NCBI RefSeq assembly: GCF_004364935.1
Contig: NZ_SOBT01000012.1
Span: 62,001 to 126,000, forward strand
Direction of reading: 5' to 3'
From: Panacagrimonas perspica
GTDB lineage: Bacteria > Pseudomonadota > Gammaproteobacteria > Nevskiales > Nevskiaceae
Length of the DNA stretch: 64,000 bases
Made by a program: the position numbers and the translations under genes. Position 1 is the first letter of the stretch. Every line of letters begins with the position of its first letter. Positions 24,531 through 33,944 of the stretch are shown here, piece by piece. The notes beneath the pieces were generated by a model. That model was not told the origin of the DNA. It worked only from the letters and a program-made list of their open reading frames with translations, and made no database searches.

Positions 24531-25472
24531 ATGAGCAGCAACGCAGTGCAGGGTTGGCAGCTGACGCGGTTCGACGACGGCATCGTGCTGGCGGCGCTCG
24601 ATCTCCCGGGCAAGGTCAACATCATGGACGATCACTTCATCGCCGCGATGGAGTCGTTGCTCGGCCATTTGGAAACCGCGCGCGATTACACCGGCGTGAT
24701 CCTGACCTCGGCGAAGTCCGTGTTTCTCGCCGGTGGCGATCTCAAGCGGATGGTGCAGTCGCGCGCAGGCCAGGAGGCCAGCCTCTACGCGTATTTCGAG
24801 AACCTGAAGTCCTACCTGCGGCGCCTCGAGCGCCTGGGTCGACCTCTGGTGGCCGCGATCAACGGTGCGGCGCTGGGCGGAGGGTACGAGACGTGCCTGG
24901 CCTGCCATCACCGGATCGCCTTGCGAGACATGCGACTGCGGGTCGGCCTGCCGGAGATCGAGTTCGGCATCCTCGCCGGCGCCGGTGGCGTGGTGCGACT
25001 CACGCGCCTGCTCGGATTCGAAAAGGCGGTGCCGTTCCTCACCGAGGGGCTGGCGGCCGATGTCTCGACCGCGCTCGAGGCCGGGCTGATCGACGACGTG
25101 GCGGACGACGCCGAGCAGCTGATTGCCAAGTCGCGCAGCTGGATCCTGGCGCATCCGCAGGCGCGTCAGCCCTGGGATCGTCTCGACAACGCGCTGCCTG
25201 CGCACAAGCTGGACGCGGCACAGCGACGGGCCCTGCTGCTCGAGCCCGGCAAGCTGACGCGTCGCTTGGCTGGCAGTCCAGCCGAGTTCGCGGCGCAGCG
25301 CACGATGGCGCTGTCGGCCGAGAGCCTGTCGATGGACTTCGATGCGGCGCTACGCTACGAGACGCGCGTGCTGATCGAGTTGTTGCGCACCGACTACGCG
25401 CGCAACCAGATGCAGGCGTTCCTCGATCGCAAGTCGTCGAAGCCGGCGGCCGCGCAGAAGGTGGCCGCGTGA
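24531..25472 (+). CDS. Enoyl-CoA hydratase/isomerase-family protein (FadJ N-domain-like)
   Basis: 313-aa crotonase-fold protein resembling the hydratase half of FadJ/FadB without the dehydrogenase. Oxyanion-hole residues lie in SVFLAGGDLKRMV and NGAALGGGYETCLACHHRIA. The Glu in GLPEIEFGILAGAGGVVRL corresponds to a catalytic acid. The C-terminal 60 residues resemble the linker that in FadJ leads to the NAD-binding domain, suggesting descent from a split bifunctional enzyme. It ends by overlapping the F420 gene fbiC (GTGA), so F420 synthesis and acyl-CoA turnover are translationally coupled. Confidence 0.88.
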   Translation: MSSNAVQGWQLTRFDDGIVLAALDLPGKVNIMDDHFIAAMESLLGHLETARDYTGVILTSAKSVFLAGGDLKRMVQSRAGQEASLYAYFENLKSYLRRLERLGRPLVAAINGAALGGGYETCLACHHRIALRDMRLRVGLPEIEFGILAGAGGVVRLTRLLGFEKAVPFLTEGLAADVSTALEAGLIDDVADDAEQLIAKSRSWILAHPQARQPWDRLDNALPAHKLDAAQRRALLLEPGKLTRRLAGSPAEFAAQRTMALSAESLSMDFDAALRYETRVLIELLRTDYARNQMQAFLDRKSSKPAAAQKVAA

Positions 25473-27901
25473 ACCTCTCCGCGTCGATCCAGGCGCAGAG
25501 CCCGGGTCGGCCCGTGCGGGATCTGCTCGGCGAGTCGCCGTCGGTGCTCATGACCGAAGCGCGCACGCTGCGCGATAAAGGTCACGGCGACGTGATCAGC
25601 TACTCGCGAAAGGTCTTCATCCCGTTGACGCAGCTGTGCCGGGACGTCTGCTACTACTGCACGTTCTCTCGCGCACCGCGCGCGGGTCGCCCCGCCTACC
25701 TGACCACTGACCAGGTCATGGACGTGGTTCGACAAGGAGAGGCCGCCGGTTGCCACGAGGCCTTGTTCACGCTGGGCGACAAGCCCGAGCTGCGTTGGGA
25801 CGTCGCCAGGCGCGCGCTTGAGCAGATGGGTTTTGCTTCGACGGTGGATTACCTGCACGCGTGCGCCTCGAAGGTCGTCGCCGAGTCGCGCCTGTTGCCG
25901 CACCTCAACGCCGGGGTTCTGACGACCGACGAAATGCGCCGCCTGCGCGAAGTGTCGGTGTCGATGGGGCTGATGCTGGAGAGCGCATCGCCTCGATTGA
26001 TGGAGCCCGGGCAGGTCCACTTCGGATCGCCCGACAAGGATCCGACTTTGCGTCTGAAGATGATCGACGAGGCCGGGGCGCTGAGAATTCCGTTCACCAG
26101 CGGCCTGCTGATCGGCATCGGCGAGACGCGCGCCGAGCGGGTGGAATCGCTGCTCGCGCTACGGCACCTGCACGAGCGTCACGGACACCTGCAGGAAATC
26201 ATCATCCAAAACTTCCGCGCGAAGCCCGGCACGCCGATGGCGCGCGCACCTGAGCCAGACCTGGAGGACCTGCTCTGGACCGTCGCCGCGGCGCGCATCA
26301 TCTTCGGCGCCGGCATGAACATCCAGGCGCCGCCGAATCTCACGCCGCAGGACTACGGGCGCCTGGTCGAGGCAGGCATCAATGACTGGGGCGGCATCTC
26401 GCCGGTCACCCGCGACCACGTAAACCCGGAAGCACCGTGGCCGCAGGTCGCGGTGCTCGAGGAACGCAGCGCGCGCGCCGGCAAGGCACTGGTCGAGCGC
26501 CTGGCCATCTATCCCAGCTGGGCCGAGGACAGCGGACGCTGGCTCGACCCCGCCATCGAACCGCGCGTGCTCAAGCTCGTCGATGCACGCGGATGGCCGC
26601 GCACGGGCCAGTGGATCAGCGGGTCGCAGGCCGGCGATGCAACGGACTTCCAGTTCGATGCGCCAGCGGCCACGCAGCATTCCGCGGCTTCCTCACGGGT
26701 GCGCCGCATCCTCGATCGTTGCCGCCGCGGCATCACGGTGGGCGAAGCCGAGGTCGTGGACCTCTTCAATGCAACCGGGGCGGACCTCGCGCTCGTGATT
26801 GCCGAGGCCGATCGGCTGCGGCAGGAAACGGTCGGCGACCGGGTCAGCTTCGTCGTCAACCGCAACATCAATTACACGAACGTCTGCCTCTACAAGTGCA
26901 CGTTCTGCGCCTTCTCGAAGGGCAAGGGCACCGAGCAGCTGCGCGGTCCGGCCTACGACCTGAGCGAGGCGGAGGTGCGTCGCCGCGTGCGGGAAGCGTG
27001 GGAGCGCGGCGCCACCGAAGTGTGCATGCAGGGCGGCATCCATCCGGGCTACACCGGGGAGACCTATCTCAACCTCCTCAGGATGGTGAAGGAGGAGGAG
27101 CCGCGCATGCACATCCATGCGTTCTCGCCGCTCGAGGTCAGCCACGGCGCGAGCACCCTGGGACTGCCGGTGAGCGACTACCTGCGTCGGCTCAAAGAGG
27201 CGGGCCTTGGCACGCTGCCGGGAACCGCCGCGGAAATCCTCGACGACGACGTTCGCGCGGTGATCTGTCCCGACAAGCTGTCGACGCAGCAATGGCTCGA
27301 CGTCCTCAAGGCCGCGCACGAGACCGGGTTGCGGACGACGAGCACGATCATGTTCGGACACATCGAGCGGCCGGTGCACTGGGCCCGCCACCTGCTCGCG
27401 CTGCGAACCCTCCAAATCGACACCGGCGGCATCACCGAATTCGTTCCGCTGCCGTTCGTGCCGATGGAGGCGCCGATGTTCTTGCGCGGACGCGCGCGCA
27501 GCGGTCCCACCGCGCGCGAGGCGGTGCTGATGCACGCGGTGTCGCGACTGGTGCTCAATCCCTACATCCGCAACATCCAGGTCTCGTGGGTGAAGCTGGG
27601 TCCGCTCGGCGTACGCGCCGCGCTGGCGGCGGGCGCCAACGACCTGGGCGGGACGCTGATGAACGAGAGCATTTCGCGCGCCGCGGGCTCGACCCACGGC
27701 CAGGAAATGAACCCGGTGGCCATGGAATCCCTGATCCAGTCGTGCGGCCGCCGTCCACACCAGCGCACCACGGCCTACGGCGTCGTCCCCGAAGAGCAGC
27801 GCGCGAAGTCCTTCGTCGCCGCTGCGCTCGCCCCCATCGAACTCACCCCCTTTCGGCCGACGCGCAAACCGCGTGTCACCGCCGTACACCAGGAGCTTTG
27901 A
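25469..27901 (+). CDS. fbiC: FO synthase, CofG-CofH fusion (FbiC type)
   Basis: 810-aa two-domain radical SAM enzyme that makes the deazaflavin FO from tyrosine and the riboflavin precursor diaminouracil. The first domain (about 1-390) is CofG with the cluster motif CRDVCYYC. The second (about 410-800) is CofH with CLYKCTFC, followed by GGIHPGYTGETYLNLLRMVK and HIHAFSPLEVSHGA. The fused order CofG-CofH is that of actinobacterial FbiC, whereas archaea usually encode two proteins, which suggests transfer of the cluster from or through an actinobacterial-type source. It starts at GTG 25469 inside the hydratase stop and is followed 2 bases later by npdG. Confidence 0.96.
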   Translation: MNLSASIQAQSPGRPVRDLLGESPSVLMTEARTLRDKGHGDVISYSRKVFIPLTQLCRDVCYYCTFSRAPRAGRPAYLTTDQVMDVVRQGEAAGCHEALFTLGDKPELRWDVARRALEQMGFASTVDYLHACASKVVAESRLLPHLNAGVLTTDEMRRLREVSVSMGLMLESASPRLMEPGQVHFGSPDKDPTLRLKMIDEAGALRIPFTSGLLIGIGETRAERVESLLALRHLHERHGHLQEIIIQNFRAKPGTPMARAPEPDLEDLLWTVAAARIIFGAGMNIQAPPNLTPQDYGRLVEAGINDWGGISPVTRDHVNPEAPWPQVAVLEERSARAGKALVERLAIYPSWAEDSGRWLDPAIEPRVLKLVDARGWPRTGQWISGSQAGDATDFQFDAPAATQHSAASSRVRRILDRCRRGITVGEAEVVDLFNATGADLALVIAEADRLRQETVGDRVSFVVNRNINYTNVCLYKCTFCAFSKGKGTEQLRGPAYDLSEAEVRRRVREAWERGATEVCMQGGIHPGYTGETYLNLLRMVKEEEPRMHIHAFSPLEVSHGASTLGLPVSDYLRRLKEAGLGTLPGTAAEILDDDVRAVICPDKLSTQQWLDVLKAAHETGLRTTSTIMFGHIERPVHWARHLLALRTLQIDTGGITEFVPLPFVPMEAPMFLRGRARSGPTAREAVLMHAVSRLVLNPYIRNIQVSWVKLGPLGVRAALAAGANDLGGTLMNESISRAAGSTHGQEMNPVAMESLIQSCGRRPHQRTTAYGVVPEEQRAKSFVAAALAPIELTPFRPTRKPRVTAVHQEL

Positions 27902-27903
27902 AG

Positions 27904-28581
27904 ATGTCCGAGGACACCAAGCCGTCTTACAAAATCGCGGTACTGGGCGGAACGGGGGCCGAAGGCTCGGGACTCGCCTATCGATGGTCGCGGGCGGGAT
28001 GCGAGGTGGTGATCGGCTCGCGTGATCCGGCGCGGGCGCAAGCCTGCGCCGCCGAGCTGATGACGCTGCCCGGTGCGGGAGCGGTGCGCGGAGCCAGCAA
28101 CGAGGACGCCGCGAAGTTCGCGGACATCGTCGTGCTCACCGTTCCTTACGCCGCGCAGCAGTCCACGGTGTTGCCGCTCAAGGACGCGCTGCGCGGAAAG
28201 ATCCTCGTCGACGTCACCGTGCCGCTCAAGCCACCGAAGGTGGACCGGGTGTCGCTTCCCAGCACCGGCTCGGTCGTGGCCGCGTTGCAGAACGAGTTGG
28301 GGGCCGAGACTCGCGTCGTCGGCGCCTGCCAGAACGTCTCGGCGCATCACCTGAAGGACCCTCACCACCAGATCGACTGCGATGTTCTGATCTGCGGCGA
28401 CGATGCGCAGGCTTGTGACCTGGTCGTGGCGCTGACGGAACTCGCCGGCCTGCGCGGCATCCACGCCGGCCCGGTTGCGAACTCGGCCGCGGCCGAGGCC
28501 ATGACGTCCCTGCTGATCTTCATCAACAAGAAGTACAAGGTGAAGGGCTCGGGCATTCGCATCACAGGCCTTCCGGCCTGA
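27904..28581 (+). CDS. npdG: F420H2:NADP oxidoreductase NpdG
   Basis: 225-aa Rossmann protein that exchanges hydride between NADPH and F420. The nucleotide loop is AVLGGTGAEGSGLAYRWSRA and the conserved GSRDPARAQACAAEL follows. LVDVTVPLKPP and VVGACQNVSAHHLKDPHHQI are family segments in the F420-facing half. No F420-dependent glucose-6-phosphate dehydrogenase is present here, so NpdG is the probable source of reduced F420 for the luciferase-like enzyme. It is tightly packed between fbiC and cofE. Confidence 0.93.
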   Translation: MSEDTKPSYKIAVLGGTGAEGSGLAYRWSRAGCEVVIGSRDPARAQACAAELMTLPGAGAVRGASNEDAAKFADIVVLTVPYAAQQSTVLPLKDALRGKILVDVTVPLKPPKVDRVSLPSTGSVVAALQNELGAETRVVGACQNVSAHHLKDPHHQIDCDVLICGDDAQACDLVVALTELAGLRGIHAGPVANSAAAEAMTSLLIFINKKYKVKGSGIRITGLPA

Positions 28582-28612
28582 TCGCGACGTCGCCGCCCGC
28601 CCGCACGCCCCC

Positions 28613-29386
28613 ATGGCTACCCCGCACCAAGTGTCGATGTACGGACTGCGTGAGTTTCCATGGGTCCGCGCGGGCGACCGGCTGTCCGAACTCATTCCAC
28701 AGGCCATTCAGCGCAACGGGTTGACGCTCGAATCCGACGACGTGGTCGTCGTCGCCCAGAAGATCGTGTCCAAGGCTGAAGGCCGTCTCGTGAAGCTGTC
28801 CGGTGTCGAGCCCACCCGGGAGGCGCTCGACGTGGCGCGCCGGTCCAACAAGGACCCGCGTCTGGTGCAGCTGATTCTTCAGGAGTCGGGCAGTCTCCTG
28901 CGCGTTGTGCCGGGGTTGGTGGTCGCGGTGCACCGGCGCGGCTGGGTCCTGGCCAACGCGGGCATCGACCAGTCGAATCTCGAGGACAACGCGGACGGCG
29001 AGTGGGCCTTGCTGCTCCCGGAGGATCCGGATGCCTCCGCGCAGCGCCTGCGCTTCGAGCTCTGGGAAACGTGCGGCGTGGAAGCGGGCGTCATCGTCAA
29101 CGACACCTTCGGACGCCCCTGGCGCGAGGGCGTCACGGGTACCGCCATCGGCGTCGCGGGCTGGCCCGCACTGATCGACCGACGTGGCGCCCGTGATCTG
29201 TTCGACCGCCCGATGTCGCAGACCGTCGTGGCCCACGCCGACGAACTCGCAGCCGCGGCGTCCTTCGTGCAAGGACAGGCGGACGAGGGCCGTCCCGTGG
29301 TCCTGATCCGCGGAGTGCGGCCGCGATCACCCAACGGCTCGGGTCGCGATCTGGTGCGACGCCCCGAACAGGACCTGTTTCGATGA
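28613..29386 (+). CDS. cofE: F420-0:gamma-glutamyl ligase CofE
   Basis: 257-aa GTP-dependent ligase that adds glutamates to F420-0. Signatures are VRAGDRLSELIPQAIQRNGL, DDVVVVAQKIVSKAEGRLV, the metal/substrate stretch HRRGWVLANAGIDQSNLEDN, LLPEDPDASAQRLRFELWE, and VIVNDTFGRPWREGVTGTAIG. The length is that of a single CofE domain; the nitroreductase-like reductase domain fused in actinobacterial FbiB is missing. It overlaps cofD by ATGA. Confidence 0.94.
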   Translation: MATPHQVSMYGLREFPWVRAGDRLSELIPQAIQRNGLTLESDDVVVVAQKIVSKAEGRLVKLSGVEPTREALDVARRSNKDPRLVQLILQESGSLLRVVPGLVVAVHRRGWVLANAGIDQSNLEDNADGEWALLLPEDPDASAQRLRFELWETCGVEAGVIVNDTFGRPWREGVTGTAIGVAGWPALIDRRGARDLFDRPMSQTVVAHADELAAAASFVQGQADEGRPVVLIRGVRPRSPNGSGRDLVRRPEQDLFR

Positions 29387-30411
29387 CCCGCGTCCTGGCG
29401 CTTTGCGGCGGTGTCGGCGGCGCCAAGCTCGCGGCCGGGCTGGCGTCGGTACTGCCGGCCGCCGATCTCACCGTGGTCGTGAACACCGGCGACGACTTCG
29501 AACATTTGGGGCTGACGATCTGCCCGGATCTCGACTCGACGATGTACGCGCTGGCGGGCGTCAACGACGAACAACGCGGGTGGGGACGCCGCGGCGAGAG
29601 TTGGGACTTCATGTCGGCGCTGGAGGGACTGGGCGGCCCGACCTGGTTTGGGCTGGGTGACCGCGACCTGGCGACGCACGTGATGCGCAGTCATCGTCTC
29701 GCGCAGGGCGTGAGCTTGAGCCAGGTGACCGCGCAACTCGCGACGGCGCTCGGCATCGGCTGTCGCTTGGCGCCGATGAGCGACCACCCGGTCCGCACCT
29801 GCGTGCACACCGACGAGGGGCCGCTCGGATTTCAAGACTACTTCGTGCGACTGGGTTGTCGGCCGAAGGTAGAACGACTCGAATACGTGGGCGCCACGCA
29901 GGCGAAGCTGTCACGCGACCTGCAGGCGGCGCTGTCGTCTTCGCGGCTGGAATGCATCGTGATCTGCCCGTCCAATCCCTGGCTGAGCATCGATCCGATC
30001 CTGGCGCTGCCGGGACTTCGCTTCGCATTGCGATGTTGCGAGGTGCCCATCGTCGCCGTGTCACCCATCGTGGCGGGCCGTGCGATCAAGGGTCCTGCCG
30101 CCGACATCATGCGGGCACTCGGCTACACGGTCGACGCCACCAACATCGGGCGTCACTACCGCAACCTGATCGACCTGCTCGTGGTCGACGAGCAGGACGC
30201 CGAATCGAATGCTGCGATCGAGGCGCTCGGCATCGCGCCGATTCGCGCTCCCATCGTCATGAAGGATGAGGCGGCCCGCCGCCGCCTGGCAAAAACCGTT
30301 CTTGATGCAGCCGATCGCTGGCCCGGCCGGGCCGAGCATCCCGCCCAGAAGAAAGTTTTCGGCGCGGTCGTCCCCCAAGACGGCGCGCCCGTCGCACCAC
30401 GCTCACGTTGA
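29383..30411 (+). CDS. cofD: 2-phospho-L-lactate transferase CofD
   Basis: 342-aa enzyme that joins FO to the GDP-activated phospho-acid made by CofC, giving F420-0. The N-terminus VLALCGGVGGAKLAAGLA is the phosphate-binding loop, followed by VVVNTGDDFEHLGLTICPDL and later GLGDRDLATHVMRSH and VICPSNPWLSIDPILALPG, all diagnostic. The start overlaps the cofE stop (ATGA). The next gene, the AlkB-like hydroxylase, begins 15 bases later with its own GAGAGGAG site, so F420 and hydroxylase genes share a transcript. Confidence 0.95.
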   Translation: MTRVLALCGGVGGAKLAAGLASVLPAADLTVVVNTGDDFEHLGLTICPDLDSTMYALAGVNDEQRGWGRRGESWDFMSALEGLGGPTWFGLGDRDLATHVMRSHRLAQGVSLSQVTAQLATALGIGCRLAPMSDHPVRTCVHTDEGPLGFQDYFVRLGCRPKVERLEYVGATQAKLSRDLQAALSSSRLECIVICPSNPWLSIDPILALPGLRFALRCCEVPIVAVSPIVAGRAIKGPAADIMRALGYTVDATNIGRHYRNLIDLLVVDEQDAESNAAIEALGIAPIRAPIVMKDEAARRRLAKTVLDAADRWPGRAEHPAQKKVFGAVVPQDGAPVAPRSR

Positions 30412-30426
30412 ACCCGAGAGGAGCTC

Positions 30427-31569
30427 ATGAAAACCGTCAACGTCTTCGACTACTTCAAGTACCTGCTGTCGCCGGCCATCCTGGTTGTGCACGCCTACGG
30501 ACTGTGGCTCGGCGGAAACTACGCCTGGCTAGGGTTCGCGCTGCTCTTCGGCGTGCTGGCGATCGACACCCTGCTGCCGCGCGACTACTCGATGCGTGAC
30601 CAGAACCACGTGTGGATCTACGACACGATCTGCGCGGTCACTGTGGTCGGCGGATTCTTCAACGTCTTCTTCTACGCTTGGCTGGTGTCATTGGATCACT
30701 TCGCGACGACCTCGTCCGCGGTCGGCGCGTTCGTGAGCATGGTGTTCACCGGCTTCGTCATCGGCTCACCACCGGTGCACGAGTTGTTCCATCGCGAGAA
30801 CACCTTCCTGCGCTGGCTGGGACGCACGGGCCAGTGCCTGCTGTTCGATCCCTGGCGCGAGATCACCCACGTGGTCACCCACCACATGCGTGTGGCCACG
30901 CCCGACGATCCCGATTACGCGCGCCGGGGTGACACGCTGTATGGACACATCCTGCGCACTTTTCCGGGACAGTGGAAGGAGGCCTATCACCTCGAGCGGA
31001 TGATGTGGAGCAAGCGCGGACGCAAGTGGTACGACCTGCGCAACGCGTGGGTAAAAAAGGCCGCGACCCTGGGTGTATTCACTGCCTTGCTCGTCCTTGT
31101 GGGCGGAGTGACCGGCGCGGCGCTGGCGATCCTGACCTGTCTGCTGGGCCCTCGGATGATGCTCGAAGTGTTCAACTACGTGAACCACTACGGGCTGATC
31201 TCGGCGACACCCGGCCGTTTCGAAAAGCGCCACACCTGGAACCACATCACGCCGTTGACCCGCATCCTGGCGTTGGAGATCACCAATCACGCCGGGCACC
31301 ACGACGACAGCTACAAGCCGTTCTACCTGCTTGAGCCGGATCGCACAGGACCCAAGCAACCTCCCTTCATCGTGTGCGTCGTCCTCGCGTTCGTGCCGCC
31401 GCTGTTCTTCATGATGATCAAGCCGCTGCTCAAGCATTGGGACCAGCACTACGCCAGCAAACCGGAGCGAGAGATCGCCTATCGCGAAAATGCGCGTGCC
31501 GGGTGGAACGAGCTCAACGAGTCCAACCCGGTGAAGGATCTCCCCGCCGGCATCTGGCACGCGCGATAG
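30427..31569 (+). CDS. AlkB-like membrane di-iron alkane/fatty-acyl hydroxylase, divergent
   Basis: 380-aa integral-membrane oxygenase. Hydrophobic helices and the His boxes of the AlkB/desaturase family are visible: HELFHRE (about residue 119), HVVTHHMRVATPDDPDY (about 150), NYVNHYGL (about 250) and NHAGHHDDSY (about 290). Classical AlkB has RHSDHH in the last box, so the enzyme is a divergent member. Such proteins hydroxylate a terminal carbon using O2 and electrons from a reductase. The next gene encodes a suitable reductase. The substrate could be an alkane, a branched chain or an isoprenoid; the neighbouring racemase favours a methyl-branched chain (inference). Confidence 0.88.
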   Translation: MKTVNVFDYFKYLLSPAILVVHAYGLWLGGNYAWLGFALLFGVLAIDTLLPRDYSMRDQNHVWIYDTICAVTVVGGFFNVFFYAWLVSLDHFATTSSAVGAFVSMVFTGFVIGSPPVHELFHRENTFLRWLGRTGQCLLFDPWREITHVVTHHMRVATPDDPDYARRGDTLYGHILRTFPGQWKEAYHLERMMWSKRGRKWYDLRNAWVKKAATLGVFTALLVLVGGVTGAALAILTCLLGPRMMLEVFNYVNHYGLISATPGRFEKRHTWNHITPLTRILALEITNHAGHHDDSYKPFYLLEPDRTGPKQPPFIVCVVLAFVPPLFFMMIKPLLKHWDQHYASKPEREIAYRENARAGWNELNESNPVKDLPAGIWHAR

Positions 31570-31581
31570 CAGGAGGTCCTT

Positions 31582-32661
31582 GTGCAGACCATCGAGAAAG
31601 CGCCCCGGTTGACGGGCGGGGATTTGTGCCGCATCACGGTTCGTGGACGCGACGGAAGCTCGGAGGTCTTCGAGGTCAGGCGCAATGACCTCCTCCTCAA
31701 GGCCGCCATCGAACAGGGTGTCGACTATCCCCACAATTGCCGTGTCGGCGTGTGTGGTACCTGCAAGACCCGCGTCGTCGAAGGACGCGTCAGCCCGATG
31801 GTGGACTTGGCGCTGTCTCCGTTGAAGAACGACGAGATCGAAGCCGGGTACGTGCTCGCCTGCCAGGCCAAGGTGCGGACCGACCTCGTGGTGGAAGCCA
31901 AGCTCGGCCGCCATGCCCTGCTGCCGGTCACCACGGTGTCGTCCCACGTCAGCCGCTGGACCAAGCTTCCAGGCGATGTGATCGATCTGCGTCTCAAGCT
32001 CGACGAGCCGGTGCAATTCAATGCCGGGCAGTACTGCACGATCGCGGAATCGGGATCCTTCACCCGGCGCAGTTATTCCTACTACGACGTCCCGCCGGCT
32101 GGCGAGGGTGCGGCAGCAACCGAGGTCGGTTTCCTGGTCAAGCGTCTGCCGGGCGGCCGATTCTCCGAGTGGCTGTTCGAAAAGGATCGCAGCGGCACCC
32201 GGTTCTGGATCGAAGGTCCTTACGGCCTCATGGGCATCGACGACGTCCACGTGGACGGCCTTTGCGTCGCGGGAGGAACAGGGCTTGCGCCGATCCTCTC
32301 GATCGTCGGTGATCGCCTGCGCAAGTCGCCCACCGCAAGATTCACGATCGTCTTCGGCGTCCGCACGCAGAAGGACGTGTTCGCCAACGAGCGGCTGCAG
32401 CAACTGCTCGCCGAAGGCGGCGAACGCGTGCGCCTGGTGACGATCCTGTCGCACGAGCCCGAAGGTTCGACCTGGGCGGGCCCGCGCGGGCTGGTCACCG
32501 CGGTGCTGACCCCGGCCCTGGGCGTCGACTTCCGGAAGGTCGCGGCTTTCATCTGCGGCAACCTCGGGATGGTCGAGGCCGTCGAGCGGAATCTCATCGC
32601 ACTGGGTGTCGACGCCGACCGGATCCATGCCGACAAGTTCGTGCCCTCCGGCACGCCGTAA
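31582..32661 (+). CDS. 2Fe-2S/FAD oxygenase reductase
   Basis: 359-aa electron-transfer protein that passes electrons from NAD(P)H to an oxygenase. Residues about 10-100 are a plant-type ferredoxin with NCRVGVCGTCKTRVVEG (C-x4-C-x2-C) and the fourth Cys in VLACQAKVRT. Residues about 110-350 are a ferredoxin-reductase module with the FAD motif RRSYSYYD, the nucleotide motif VAGGTGLAPILSIV and the terminal CGNLGMVEAVE. It starts at GTG 31582 after AGGAGG. Its position 12 bases behind the AlkB-like gene makes it the likely redox partner, replacing the separate rubredoxin and reductase of standard AlkB systems. Confidence 0.92.
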   Translation: MQTIEKAPRLTGGDLCRITVRGRDGSSEVFEVRRNDLLLKAAIEQGVDYPHNCRVGVCGTCKTRVVEGRVSPMVDLALSPLKNDEIEAGYVLACQAKVRTDLVVEAKLGRHALLPVTTVSSHVSRWTKLPGDVIDLRLKLDEPVQFNAGQYCTIAESGSFTRRSYSYYDVPPAGEGAAATEVGFLVKRLPGGRFSEWLFEKDRSGTRFWIEGPYGLMGIDDVHVDGLCVAGGTGLAPILSIVGDRLRKSPTARFTIVFGVRTQKDVFANERLQQLLAEGGERVRLVTILSHEPEGSTWAGPRGLVTAVLTPALGVDFRKVAAFICGNLGMVEAVERNLIALGVDADRIHADKFVPSGTP

Positions 32662-32726
32662 GCCCCTGCCGGCACCTGCGCCGGCCGATGTCTCGCATCC
32701 CGTCCGAATTTCAAGCCGACCACACC

Positions 32727-33935
32727 ATGACGACCGCCTATATCTTCGATCACGTCCGTACACCTCGCGGCAAGGGAAAACCGGACGGCGCGCTGCACGA
32801 GGTGCCCGCGATCCAGCTCGGCGCGACGGTCCTCAGGTCACTGCGCGATCGCAGCTCGCTCGATACGCGCCACGTCGACGATGTGGTGTTTGGCGTGGTG
32901 TCACCCGTCGGTGAACAAGGCCAGGTTCTCCCGCGCCTGGCGGCGCTCGTGGCCGGCTATGCGCAGGAGACGGCGGGACTGCAGGTCAACCGTTTCTGTG
33001 GGTCGGGTCTGGAGGCCGTCAACATCGCGGCGGGAAAAGTGTCTGCCGGAGGCGCCGACTTCGTCGTGGCAGGCGGCTGCGAGAGCATGTCGAGAGTGCC
33101 GATCCTGTCGGATGGCGGTGCCTGGACCACGGACCCCGCGATCGCCTTCGCCACCCACTTCATTCCGCAGGGCATCAGCGCCGACCTGATGGCGAGCAAG
33201 TTCGGCTACACGCGCGATGCGGTCGATGCGTTCGCGGCGCAGAGCCACCAACGCGCGGGCCGTGCCTGGTCCGAAGGCCGCTTCTCGCGCTCGGTGGTCC
33301 CGGTGAGCGGCCTGCTCGGCGACGTCCTGCTCGAGCGCGACGAGACCGTGCGTCCGCAGTGCAAGGCCGAGGATCTTGCCGCACTCAAGCCCTCGTTCGC
33401 GGACATGGGTCGCAAGATGGGATTCAACGCGCTGGCCCTGCGAAAGTACCCCGAGGTCGACGCTATCGAGCACGTCCACCACGCGGGCAACTCCTCAGGC
33501 ATCGTCGACGGTGCCTGCGCCATGCTCATCGGCAGCCTGGCCGCGGGCAAGGCCGCCGGGCTCAAGCCGCGTGCCAGGATCCGGGCGATTGCCGAGATCG
33601 GCTCGGAGCCGACCATCATGCTCACCGGCCCCTCCTACGCAGCCGAGAAAGCACTCAAACGTGCGGGCATGCGCGCAAGGGACATCGACCTGTACGAAAT
33701 CAACGAAGCGTTCGCCGCGGTGGCGCTGCGCTTCATTGAGGCTCTCGACCTCGATCCGGCCAACGTCAACCCCAACGGCGGTGCGATCGCCATGGGCCAT
33801 CCCCTGGGTGCCACGGGCGCCATGATCCTGGGCACCGCCCTGGACGAGCTCGAACGCACCGGCAGGAGCATTGCGCTCGCGACGCTTTGCATCGGCGCCG
33901 GCATGGGCGTCGCCACCATCATCGAACGCGTCTGA
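32727..33935 (+). CDS. Thiolase (acetyl-CoA acyltransferase), copy 2
   Basis: 402-aa paralogue of the thiolase at 23320, identical in length and with the same framework: [38 protein letters not shown] (nucleophile Cys), [19 protein letters not shown] and [12 protein letters not shown] 32727 is chosen because it aligns with copy 1. It forms a pair with the FadJ-like gene 9 bases downstream, giving the last steps of beta-oxidation. Two thiolases in one cluster imply either two chain lengths or one acting in the synthetic direction. Confidence 0.93.
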   Translation: MTTAYIFDHVRTPRGKGKPDGALHEVPAIQLGATVLRSLRDRSSLDTRHVDDVVFGVVSPVGEQGQVLPRLAALVAGYAQETAGLQVNRFCGSGLEAVNIAAGKVSAGGADFVVAGGCESMSRVPILSDGGAWTTDPAIAFATHFIPQGISADLMASKFGYTRDAVDAFAAQSHQRAGRAWSEGRFSRSVVPVSGLLGDVLLERDETVRPQCKAEDLAALKPSFADMGRKMGFNALALRKYPEVDAIEHVHHAGNSSGIVDGACAMLIGSLAAGKAAGLKPRARIRAIAEIGSEPTIMLTGPSYAAEKALKRAGMRARDIDLYEINEAFAAVALRFIEALDLDPANVNPNGGAIAMGHPLGATGAMILGTALDELERTGRSIALATLCIGAGMGVATIIERV

Positions 33936-33944
33936 GACGGGCAC

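Noticed and set aside
24554-25468. In-frame upstream extension of the CofG-CofH gene through the hydratase gene
   Set aside because: The conserved CofG start follows GTG 25469; the extension is Arg/Gly-rich nonsense in a different frame of a clear crotonase gene.
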